Notes under the pieces: generated by a model
Told to the model about the DNA's origin: nothing
Database searches by the model: none
Seen by the model: only the letters and a program-made list of their open reading frames with translations
Origin: CAZMXP01 sp964570285
Lineage (GTDB): Bacteria; Planctomycetota; PLA2
Direction of reading: 5' to 3'
Length of the DNA: 64,000 bases
NCBI GenBank assembly: GCA_964570285.1
Contig: CAZMXP010000013.1
Span: 24,705-88,704, forward strand
Position numbers and translations under genes: made by a program
Part shown: piece after piece, positions 1 to 9,900 of the stretch
Layout: each line of letters starts with the position of its first letter
Position numbering within the stretch: the stretch's first letter is position 1

Positions 1-346
1 TCGCGGCCCCCTGCGCCCGCGCCGCATCCATCGGCAGGTCGATCCACTCCTCGGCGCCATCCCGCACCCAGGCGATTCCCTTGGGATAGAGCGCGAAGAC
101 TCCCCGGTCGGGCGCAGCGGCCACGAGGCGCGGCACCAGATCGACCGGGCCCGCGAGCCGGATGTCGTGCGCCTCGATGCGGCAGAGGCCGGCCGCGGTG
201 GCGGCCCAAATCCGGTCGGGGCCGCTGGAACAGAGGTCGTAGACGTCGTCGCTGGGCAGGCCCTCGGCCCGGTCGAGGGCCCGCCACGGGAACTCCTCGC
301 CCGCGGCGAGGCCGGAGAAGAGCAGGAAGAACGCCAGCGAACGCAT
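1..346 (-). CDS. Two-component-regulator-propeller (Reg_prop) secreted protein, N-terminal part only
   Basis: Only the first 115 codons are in the window; the frame runs off the left edge without a stop. Residues 1-16 form a short hydrophobic signal peptide ending near Ala-Gly. The mature start carries the Reg_prop pattern: GLPSDDVYDL followed by IWAATAAGLCRI, matching the family form GLP-x-NDVxxI...LWxGTxxGL. Such blades form beta-propeller sensors, either alone or at the periplasmic end of hybrid histidine kinases, so the missing part could be only propeller or could include a kinase. The ATG at 346-344 is chosen because the signal peptide follows directly and a TAGAAT box lies about 20 bases upstream. 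Confidence 0.7.
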   Translation of the reverse strand, partial: MRSLAFFLLFSGLAAGEEFPWRALDRAEGLPSDDVYDLCSSGPDRIWAATAAGLCRIEAHDIRLAGPVDLVPRLVAAAPDRGVFALYPKGIAWVRDGAEEWIDLPMDAARAQGAA

Positions 347-366
347 GAGTTTTTGCGGGGGGGACG

Positions 367-372
367 ATTCTA
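367..372 (-). promoter_or_regulatory. -10-like box TAGAAT for the Reg_prop gene
   Basis: TAGAAT read on the minus strand, 20 bases before the ATG at 346. The rest of the 104-base divergent gap (347-450) is GC-rich and shows no clear -35 or convincing box for the plus-strand gene at 451. Confidence 0.4.
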
Positions 373-450
373 CCCCTCCCCCCATGCCCCCGCCCTTCAC
401 GTCGGCCTTACTTGTCCCTCGCGTTCTGCCGATGGATGATGGCGAAGCGT

Positions 451-3400
451 ATGTGCGGGATCGTGGCAGTCCTCTCCAGGCCGGATCACCGGCCCGCGCC
501 CGACCTCGCGGCCCTGGGCCGTCAGGTAGCCGAGGCGGTCGATGTCGTGCGGGCGTGGGGGACGAGCGAGGAGAAGCCCCCGGAGGCGCTCGAAGCCGCC
601 GTGACGTCCTGCGAGGGGGCAGCGAAGGCGCTGTCGGGCTTTGTCGGCATGCGGACGCTGATGGCGGGGGGGCCGGGGGGGCTCGCACCCGCCGTGACCC
701 GCCTCGGCGAGGCGCTCGCCCGCTTCGAGACGCTGCTCGACCAGAGGGCGAGCGGCCTCGGGACCGCCCGGGTCGAGGAGCTGAATGCGGAACTGGTGCG
801 GCTCAAGGACGCCCAATTCGCCCTCGACCGCGACCGGATCGGCAACATCGAGAAGGTGCGCGGCCTCTGCGGCCCCGGGGCGCAGGAGGGGCAGATCCGG
901 GCAGCCTACGACATCAACGTCGCCCTCAACGCCCTGAACCGTCTCGAGGTGCGCGGACGCGACTCGGCGGGCCTGCATCTGCTCGTGCGCGGCGACTTCG
1001 CCGCCCTGCTCGAGGATGCCCGCGCCGAGCTGGAGGAGCGTGCCCGCATCGACCACTTCCGCCACCAGGCGGTGCGTCGCGTCGATCTGCCCGGCGGCAA
1101 GGTGGCGCTCAGCTTCGTCTACAAGGTGGCCGCCGAGGTCGGGGACCTCGGCGACAACGTGCGCGGCATCCGTGCGGCGATCAGCGGGGACCCGCTGCTG
1201 CGCCGGGTGCTCGCGGTGCCGGGGGCCACGGCGGAGGTGCTCGGCCACACGCGCTGGGCGAGCGTCGGCGTCATCAGCGAGGCGAACGCGCACCCGCTCA
1301 ACCAGGAGGTCGTGGACCGCGAGGGTCTGCCCTACAGCGTCGCCGCGCTCAACGGCGACGTGGACAACTACCAGCAGCTGATCCGCGACGAGGAGCTCGC
1401 GATCGCGCCCGACATCACGACCGACGCGAAGGTGATCCCGGCCATCGTCGCGCGGCGCCTCGCGGAGGGGGCCAGCGGAGTCGAGGCCTTCCGGCGAACC
1501 GTCGAGCGCTTCGACGGATCCGTCGCGATCGCCTGCGCGATCGCGTCTGAACCGGGGCGGCTCTATCTGGCGCTGCGCGGGAGCGGGCAGGCGCTCTACG
1601 TCGGCGTCGCCGAGGGCGCCTTCCTCGTCGCGAGCGAGCCCTACGGGATCGTCGAGGAGACCTCGCGCTACCTCCGCCTCGACGGGGAGACGCCGAGCGA
1701 CCGGGAGCGCCCCGACACGCGGGGGCAGGTCGTCGTGCTGGATGCGTCCCGGGCCGGCACGGCGGGCGGCATGCGGCGCCTCGCCTACGACGGCACCGAG
1801 CTTCCGATCACCGAGAAGGACATCAAGCGGGTCGAGATCACGACGCGCGACATCGACCGGGGCGAGTACCGGCACTACCTGAAGAAGGAGATCGCCGAGG
1901 CGCCGGAGTCGATCCGCAAGACTCTGCGCGGCCGCATCGTGACCGAGAACGGCCTCATGCGCGCCTGCCTCGGCGAGGAGAGCCTGCCGCGGTCGATCGC
2001 GACGCGCCTGCGCGACGGCGCGTTCCGGCGCATCCGGGTGATCGGACAGGGGACGGCCGCCGTGGCGGGACAGGGGGTCTGCGAGGCGATCCGCGAGGCG
2101 CTTTCGGGGACTTCGATCCCGGTGGACGCGCTGCCCGCCACGGAGGTGAGCGGCTTCCACCTGCGCGACGACATGAGCGACCACCTCTTCGTCGCGATCA
2201 GCCAGAGCGGCACGACGACCGACACGAACCGGACGGTGGACCTGCTGCGCGCCCGCGGCGCCGCCGTGCTCGCGATCGTGAACCGGCGCCACAGCGACCT
2301 GACGGAGCGCGTGGACGGCGTCCTCTATACGAGCGACGGGCGCGACGTGGAGATGTCGGTCGCCTCCACGAAGGCCTTCTACAGCCAGATCGCCGCCGGC
2401 CTGCTGCTCGGCGAGGCGCTCGCCGAGGCGTGCGGCGTCGGCGACCCGTCCCGGCGCCACCGGCTGCTGGAGTCGCTCGTCGCCCTCCCGAAGAAGATGC
2501 GCGAGATCCTCGCCCGCGAGGATTCGATCGCGAAGGCCGCGCAGGCCTCCGCCCCCTCGCGGCGGCACTGGGCGATCGTCGGCAACGGGCGCAACAAGAT
2601 CGCGGCGGAAGAGATCCGCATCAAGCTGTCGGAGCTCTGCTACAAGTCGATCGCCTGCGACGCGACCGAGGACAAGAAGCACATCGACCTCTCGTCGGAG
2701 CCGCTCGTGCTCGTCTGCGCCGCCGGTCTCGAGGGGGGGAACGCCGCGGACGTGGGCAAGGAGGTGGCGATCTACGCCGCCCACAAGGCGTGCCCCATCG
2801 TGATCGCGAGCGACGGCGCGGACGAGTGGCGGGGCGCGGTGGCGACGATCCGCGTCCCCGAGGAGGACCCCGAACTCGCCTTCATCCTCACGACAATGGC
2901 GGGCCACCTCTTCGGCTACCACGCGGCGCAGTCGATCGACGCGCTCGCCCGCCCGCTGCGCGAGGCGCGCGGCGTGATCGAGGTGGGGGCGCTCGCGCTG
3001 GCCGCCGGCGGCGACCTGCGCGATCAGCTTCGGCCGCGCCTCGAGGCGCCGTTCCGCGCGTTCACGGCGGCGCTGCGCAGCGGCCGGCTCAACGGCGCGC
3101 TGGAGGCGAGCACCGCGACGAAGATCTCGCTGCTCTTCCGCTACGCGACGCGGGCGCTCGCCCTGGAGTACTTCCCCGAGGACTTCAACCGCGCGGGCAC
3201 GCCCGGCGTCGCGATCGAGGAGCTGACCTCGGCCCTGACCCAGGGCATCGACGAGCTCTCCCGGCCGGTGGACGCGATCAAGCACCAGGCGAAGACGGTC
3301 ACGGTCGGGATCAGCCGCGGCGACGAGGCGCTCTTCGCGGTGCGCATCGTGCGCGCGATCCTCGACACCGGGGTCCCCCGCGACCGGATCGCCTACCGCG

Positions 3401-3900
3401 AGCTGCGCGAGCTGCAGGCCCTCGATCTCGCGGTGGACGAGATCCTGGGCTACACGCGCTACGCGATCGAGGGCGTCACGAACGGGGCGACGATCCGCGT
3501 CGTCGCGCAGGGCGGCATCGCGACGGGGATGACCTCGCGGACCGCCAAGAACCCCGCGCTGCGGGGCACGAAGAACACCGTCGCGATGGAGCGGCGCGTG
3601 CTGGTCGCCGTCGGCCGCAGCGACGACCGGTCGATCCTGCTCGTTCCCGAGAGCGAGAAGGGGCTCTGCACCGGCATCGTGCTGCTGCACGCGCGGTTCC
3701 GCACCGAGATGGACGCGGCCGCCGTGCGCACGGTGCTGCACGGCTACCGCCAGCGGTACAGCAAGATCCGCGACGCGATGGTCGAGACGAACGCCGAGTT
3801 CCGCGACGAGGACCTGACGCGCCTCAGCATCCTGAAGCTGCTGACCGAGCCGGTCCTCGTGATCGCCGACCAGCTCGCGGGCGCGACGCGGGCGCGCTGA
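451..3900 (+). CDS. Giant GlmS-like glutamine amidotransferase / double-SIS protein
   Basis: The 1149-residue product starts exactly at MCGIVAV, so Cys2 can become the N-terminal nucleophile of a class II glutaminase; an upstream in-frame ATG at 412 would bury it. GlmS landmarks are RLEVRGRDSAG near 160, GHTRWASVG at 265, AHPLN near 280 and NGDVDNY near 302. Two SIS domains follow: IGQGT near 526 with ISQSGTTTDTN near 585, and VGNGRNK near 707. GlmS converts fructose-6-phosphate and glutamine to glucosamine-6-phosphate and is normally about 600 residues. This one has a roughly 130-residue, mostly helical insertion between the nucleophile and the RGxDSAG motif, and about 300 unrecognised C-terminal residues. 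The LKSVTVE-type C-terminus of GlmS is absent, so the acceptor sugar is uncertain. Distinguishing glmS itself from a divergent paralogue is not possible here. Confidence 0.8.
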   Translation: MCGIVAVLSRPDHRPAPDLAALGRQVAEAVDVVRAWGTSEEKPPEALEAAVTSCEGAAKALSGFVGMRTLMAGGPGGLAPAVTRLGEALARFETLLDQRASGLGTARVEELNAELVRLKDAQFALDRDRIGNIEKVRGLCGPGAQEGQIRAAYDINVALNALNRLEVRGRDSAGLHLLVRGDFAALLEDARAELEERARIDHFRHQAVRRVDLPGGKVALSFVYKVAAEVGDLGDNVRGIRAAISGDPLLRRVLAVPGATAEVLGHTRWASVGVISEANAHPLNQEVVDREGLPYSVAALNGDVDNYQQLIRDEELAIAPDITTDAKVIPAIVARRLAEGASGVEAFRRTVERFDGSVAIACAIASEPGRLYLALRGSGQALYVGVAEGAFLVASEPYGIVEETSRYLRLDGETPSDRERPDTRGQVVVLDASRAGTAGGMRRLAYDGTELPITEKDIKRVEITTRDIDRGEYRHYLKKEIAEAPESIRKTLRGRIVTENGLMRACLGEESLPRSIATRLRDGAFRRIRVIGQGTAAVAGQGVCEAIREALSGTSIPVDALPATEVSGFHLRDDMSDHLFVAISQSGTTTDTNRTVDLLRARGAAVLAIVNRRHSDLTERVDGVLYTSDGRDVEMSVASTKAFYSQIAAGLLLGEALAEACGVGDPSRRHRLLESLVALPKKMREILAREDSIAKAAQASAPSRRHWAIVGNGRNKIAAEEIRIKLSELCYKSIACDATEDKKHIDLSSEPLVLVCAAGLEGGNAADVGKEVAIYAAHKACPIVIASDGADEWRGAVATIRVPEEDPELAFILTTMAGHLFGYHAAQSIDALARPLREARGVIEVGALALAAGGDLRDQLRPRLEAPFRAFTAALRSGRLNGALEASTATKISLLFRYATRALALEYFPEDFNRAGTPGVAIEELTSALTQGIDELSRPVDAIKHQAKTVTVGISRGDEALFAVRIVRAILDTGVPRDRIAYRELRELQALDLAVDEILGYTRYAIEGVTNGATIRVVAQGGIATGMTSRTAKNPALRGTKNTVAMERRVLVAVGRSDDRSILLVPESEKGLCTGIVLLHARFRTEMDAAAVRTVLHGYRQRYSKIRDAMVETNAEFRDEDLTRLSILKLLTEPVLVIADQLAGATRAR

Positions 3901-3938
3901 GCCCGCGCCCGGCCCCCGCGCCCCCCCCCGATCCGGCG

Positions 3939-3970
3939 AGGCGGCCCCGGGGAAGACCCCGGAGCCGCCT
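3939..3970. terminator. Bidirectional stem-loop between convergent genes
   Basis: A near-perfect inverted repeat: AGGCGGC then CCGGGG, loop AAGA, CCCCGG then GCCGCCT. It lies between the stop of the GlmS-like gene (3900) and the stop of the minus-strand IPT gene (3991). There is no T-run, so it may act with Rho or only as a 3'-end barrier. Confidence 0.55.
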
Positions 3971-3990
3971 CCCGGCGCGACGCGGCAGGC

Positions 3991-6900
3991 CTAGCGGGAA
4001 CGGTTCAGCCAGAGGGCGATGTTGAAGGGGGGGCCGCCGAGATCGCAGAGCCACATCTCGCCGAGGCCGTCCCCGTTGACATCGCCGATGTCGAGCCCCT
4101 GCACGAAGGTGAAGAAGAGCGTGTCCGACGTGAGGTACTGCCAGCTCCGGTTCTCGGTGGCGAAACGACCGGTGCCGTCGCCGTAGTGGATCAGGATCTC
4201 CCCGAAGTCGTCCACCGTGGCGATGTCGATGATGCCGTCGCCGTTCAGGTCGCCGTGCGCCATGCCGCAGCTGTCGCCGCCGATCTCGAACGGGTGGAAG
4301 CGGTAGTTGGTCTCGTTGTAGAAGTTCGCGGTCAGGCTCCCGAGAGGATCGAGGACGGTGGCGAAGCCGCCGCCGCGGTAGATGCCCGGGCCGAAGAAGC
4401 CGCCCCCCGCGCGCCAGCGGATGTGGACGATCGCGTCCACCTTCCCGTCCTTGTCCGCGTCGAAGATCTCGATGTCCCAGGTCTGCGCGCCCTTGAAGTT
4501 GGTCAGGCTCGTCGGCGTCCCCACGGTGCCGGCCGTCGAATCGACCTTGGCGACGAGGATGTCGTAGGTCTCGGGCATGTTGACCCCGTCCTTCTCGAAC
4601 TGGCCCCAGATCAGGTCGTCGTCCCCGTCCCCGTCGAAGTCGCCCGCGGCGAGGTGCCCGGGGGAGTAGGTGTCGAAGGGGGCCGGCAGGGAGTAGGAGA
4701 CGCTGGTGTAGGTGAAGGCGGCCGTGGACTTGAAGATCACGAGCTTGCGCGCGCTCGTGTCCGCCCCGTTCGTGAGGATCGCGATGTCGGGATGCGGGCT
4801 CGTGTCGTCGAAGCGCCCGACCGCGATGCCCGCGATCCACTCGCTGGACGCGATGCCCGGCGTGAGCAGGGTGAGGCTTCCGATGCTGCCGGAGGCGGTG
4901 ACGTCCGCGAGCAGGACCCGGGTCCGGTTGCCTCCGCTGCCGGGCACGACCACCGGCACGATGATCTCGAGTTCCGGATTGACGTCGACGCCGCTCGCGT
5001 TCAGCGAGCGGTCGAGGTTGGCCACGCGGATGTCCTGCCCGCGCCCGCCGGACGGGACGAAGGTCCGCACGCCCAGGTGGTTGACCGTCTTGATCGTGAA
5101 GGTGCCCGCGAAGTCGGGCGCCTTGCCGTCGCCGTTCACGTCGAGGGTCCCGAACGTGTCGGCCTGGTAGAGGAAGGCGTCGGGCAGGCTCGGATCGTCG
5201 CCGGCCCCGTTCGCCGTGGTGTTCTGCGCCAGCACGACGGCGTCGTTGACCCCGTCGCGGTTCACGTCCGCCACCGTGATCTTCCCCGGTGCGGAGTAGA
5301 GCGGGTAGGCGAAGGGCACGCCGTAGAGGTAGCTCTCGAAGTCGATGAACGTGGGCACGTAGGTGAAGCAGTCGTCGAGCAGGGCGGCGAGGCCGCTCGG
5401 TGCCGTGTAGGCCACGTCCACCGGCCCGACGTTTCCGTTCCCGTCGACCAGCGTCGGGCTCCCGGAGGAGAGCCGGTAGGGGGGCGTGAAGATGAGCTTC
5501 TTGCCATCCGCGCTCACCCAGAACTGCCCGCCCAGGGTCGGCGGCACACCCGCCGGGATCTCCGTCAGCGCCTGCTTCTTGCCTGTGCGGTAGGTGAGCA
5601 TCAGGCCGCCGCCCGGGGTGAAGTTGCCGCCGTCGATCGTCACCTTGACGAAGGAGCCCGCCTCGACGCCGGAGGTCGGGGAGGCGTGGGAATTCACGGT
5701 GTAGCTGCTCGTGCAGCTGTTCGCGTAGGGCCGGAGCTGGATCGACAGGTCGCACTTCTTCGCCGCCACGCCCTGGTTGGTCGAGATCGTCACGGAGTCC
5801 GCCTTGGGGCCGTCGGTCTTCGCGGGGAAGGTCGGGGCCTTGTAGTCGAAGCTGAAGCGGCCGAAGTGCTCGACGAGCGGATTCGTGATCGTGCCGCCCA
5901 GCGACGAGGCGGCGGTCGTCAGGTCGGGCACGAAGTTCGTCCCGATCACGGTGACGCGCACGGTCGCGCCCTCCGCGATCTTCTCCGGCGAGCAGGAGAC
6001 GACGGTGGGCGTCTCCGGCGTGAAGGTGTAGCCGCCGGGCAGGACGGCCCAGCCGCCCTGCGTGAACACGGCCACATCCACGACCCCCGAAGCCGTGTGG
6101 ATGTTCTTGAGGTCGATGCCGGGGTCCGGCACGTCCACCGGCAGCGTCGGCGCGACGGCGATCAGCGTCGTCGGCGAGACGAAGACCACATGGCGGGCGG
6201 GCATCGTGCCGAAGAGCACCTGGCTGTTCGAGGTGAAGACCGAGCCCGTGATCGTCACGAGCGTCCCGCCGAAGGCGCCGCCGGTCTTGGGGGCGAGGTC
6301 GGGGGTGATCACCGGCGGACCGGCGAAGGTCACCTTGAGCGCAAGCAGCAGCTTGTTCGAGACGAGGACGCCGCCGCCGAAGTCCTTCTCCGCATGCACT
6401 TCGAGGATGTCGCCCGCCTTGAAGGGGGGGTCGAGCGGGGGCATGACGAAGACGATGAAGCTGTCGTTCACCTCGCTCGTCGCCGCGCCCGGCACCGGGA
6501 TGGTCACCTTCGCGCCGTCGGAGGGGCGGGTCAGGACGATGCGGTCCGCCTCGGTCAGGAAGACGCCGCTCAGCAGATGCGAGGTGCCGCCGTTGAGCCG
6601 CGTCTCGTTCGGCGTGATGCCGAGCAGGAAGGGCGTGCGCACGGCGGGCGTGTTCGTGTAGGTGTAGCCCCCGGTCAGCGTCGTCGAGCCGAGGGAGGAG
6701 ACCACAAAGACGTTGGTCGGCGCGCCCGCCGACTCGGGGGCGATCTTGGGCCGCGCGCTCGTGATCACGAGGATCTCGTGGTCGTTGAGCACGACGTACT
6801 TGCCCTTGTTCGCCGCCTTGGTCGAGTCGAGCGGCAGCGAGGCGGGAGAGGCCGCCGTGAAGTCGAACAGGTCGCCCAGCGCCGGATCCACGAAGCGGAT

Positions 6901-9900
6901 GTCGGACACGTTCGACGTGCCGTCCGCCTTCAGGAAGTTCGCGCCGAGCAGGATCACCTGCTCGCCGCCGCTGATGAGCCCCGTGTCGGGGAAGACGCCC
7001 AGCAGGATCGGCGCGTTGTCGAGGCAGACGACGAAGAGATCGCCGCTGACCGTGAATTTCGTCGGGCTCGCGATCTTCGCGCGCAGCACCGGGTCCATCT
7101 CCTCCGCGCGCACGACGCCGGGCACGCCCGCCGGGGGCATGCCGCCCGGGAGCGGCGGCATCTTGACGAGCGCGACGCTTTCGGAGACGAAGCGGGCGGA
7201 GAGCACCGGGACGAAGGTCCCGGCCGGGGAGAGCGTCGTCCGAACCGCGAATGCGGTGGACGCGGTCAGGTTGCGGCCGAAGAAGACCGCCTCTTCGCCC
7301 CCGTTGCTGTTGAACTTCTGCGGGTAGACGCCGTCCACGCGGGGCGGTTGCGGCCCGAGCAGCATGAAGATCGGCGCACCGGCCGGCGTGTCGAACGACG
7401 CGACCCCCCAATCCGTCACCACCTCGATGTCGAGGGGGCCCTCGCAGAAGGTGTTCGGCGGGATGTTGACGCCGATGAGGTGGTCCTCCACCAGCGTCAC
7501 GGCGGGCGCGACGAGCGTGACCGTCAGCAGCGTGGCGGGCGCGGCCGCGTTGCAGCCGATGAGCCGCACCGAGAGCGGCGCGAAGAAGTTGTCGCCGAAG
7601 ATCAGCAGGCGCTCGTTGCCGTCGATCGGCGCGGTCGTCGTGCCGTCGTCGAGGTTCCTCACGTCGAGGATCTTCGGGGGTCCGGGCTGCACGTACTCGA
7701 CCGTGAACGCGGGGCTGTCGCCGAAGGCGTTGTGCGCCTTCAGGTCGGCGAGGCCGGGCAGCCCGTTCGGGGAGGCCGGCGAACGCATCACGGCGATGTT
7801 GGGGGTGAGCACGGCGACGCTCGTGCATGAGGCCTTCGTGGCGCTGGCCTGCGGCTTCGTGATGTCGAACGTCGTCATCTGGTCGAAGTTGCGGCCGATC
7901 ACGAGCATGCGGTCGCCGCCCGGGACCCGCAGCGCGGGGAAGTCCGTCGGCGTGATCGGGACCTCGACCGTCGTATCGACGTAGAGGATCTCCGGCGCCG
8001 CCATCTGCGCCGCGATGTAGGTGAAGTCCACGCTGCGCAGCGAGACGTCGCAGCCGTTCAGCGGGTCGGTCGCGCCGACCTTGACGACCGCCCCGATCTG
8101 CTCGGGGAAGGCCTCGGGCACCTCCACGCGCACGAGGTTCTTCGTCACGTAGAAGATCTCGGGGCTCCAGTTGCCGTCATCGACGCCGAATTCGACCCGC
8201 ACCGTCGGGGAGAAGTCGATGCCGTAGGCGAGGATCGAGTAGCCGCCGGTCGCGGAGCCGCGGTCGGGCAGCAGGAAGCCGAGGGCGGGGCAGGGGGGCG
8301 CGGGGGTCGCCGTGTAGGTGTAGGGCAGGCTCCCGCTGGCCACGCCCTCGTCGACGACATCCACGGCGACGACGCCGGGCCCGCCCGCGGCGGGCGCCTT
8401 CGCGATGAGCAGTCCCGAATGGATGAACTGCACATCCGTCGCGGCGACGCCGCCGAAGCGCGCCGTCGTCGTCGTGTCGAAGTTGGCGCCGAAGAGCATC
8501 ACCTCGTTGCCGCCGGCGACGGGACCGCTCGCGGGGAAGATCGAGCCCAGGATCGGGGCGAGCCCCGCGTCCGGCGTCGCCTTGAAGAGCATCGCGTCGG
8601 CGAAGTCGGCATGGCCCACCGTGTTGCGCGCCCGCACGCCCGCGAGGAGATCCGCCGTGAGCGGATAGAAGGGCGCGGGCAGCCGCCGCGTGAAGATCTC
8701 GATGAGGTTGCGGTTGTGGAGGATCGTGCGCTCGGTCTGCACGACGACGTCGCCGGGCAGCAGGAACTCGAACCCGCCGTTCAGCGTGGTGTCGCTGTCG
8801 AACCAGTCGCCCACGACGAGGAAGCGCTCGAGGCCGTAGTCGTGGCCGAGCCCGCGGGGCGGGGGCGCCCCCGGGACGGCGGGGTGGATCGCGGTGACCA
8901 CCGGCGGCACGATCGGAGGCACCGGGATGTAGGTGTAGATGTCGGGGAAGATGATGCACGCGCCCGACGGGCCCGCCGCGGCGGGGCCGCCGGGGTGATC
9001 CATCGAGTACTTGTTCTTGAGGCAGAAGTCGACCTCGCGCGGGATGTCGACCTCGCAGGGCGGCATCACGATGACGAGCGTCTGCCGGTCGACGAGGGTC
9101 GCCTTCAGCGGCGGCACGAAGGTGCCCGAACCGGGCGGGCACTCGATGCCGACGCCGGGATCGGCCGGGTTGGAGAGGTCGGCCGTGAACGCGTCGAACT
9201 GGTCGCCGTGGATGATGACGGTGTTGCCGCCGACCTCCGAGCCGAATTCCGGCACGATGCCCGCGATGCTCGGGTAGTCGGTGGTGCCGGTCGGCAGGAA
9301 GGTGAACGCGTCCGCCTTTTCCGAGTTGCGTACGCCCTTGGGCTCGAGCCTCAGCTCGGGTCCGACGTGGTCGATCACGCTGCAGGGCGGCGTGCCGTCG
9401 AGGCCCGGCTCGAGCGCGATGCTTCCGACGATGTCGTCGATGCTCTCGTAGAGCAGCAGGTCCGCCTTCAGCTCCTCCGCGAGGCCGTGCGTGCTGTCGG
9501 GCACGATGCCGGGCCACTTGGGGATGATCAGCGTGTGGCGGTCGACGTAGAGCTCCGTGATGTCGGTCCCGGGCGTGTCCCCGACCGTCTTGACGATGCC
9601 GTCCGCCGGATCGAGGTAGCGGAAGGCGACCTGCGTGTAGGGCGACAGGAAGTCGCCGTGCACGATGACATCGAAGCCGCCGATGTCGACGCCGCGGTTC
9701 GGCGTCGTCGCGATGCACCGCGGGCCGACGATGAAGTAGATGTCGGCCAGCGGGAAGGAGCTGCCGTCGTCGCCGTAGAGGCGCAGGATCGGGTTCGTGA
9801 AGGCGGCGTTGCAGGCGAGCGCCGGCGGGACCGTGATGCGCACCTCCTGCGTGTGCGTGTACTCGAACGGCACGGCGACCTCGAGCGTCGTCTTGGCGCC

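Noticed and set aside
412..450. Upstream ATG for the GlmS-like gene
   Set aside because: It would add 13 residues before MCGIVAV and hide the N-terminal nucleophile cysteine.
397..7830. Very long open frames antisense to the GlmS-like and IPT genes (for example 397-3741 minus and 4186-7830 plus)
   Set aside because: High G+C removes stop codons from antisense frames. Their products are Arg/Pro/Gly/His/Asp/Val-rich without domains, while the opposite strand has clear families and codon bias.
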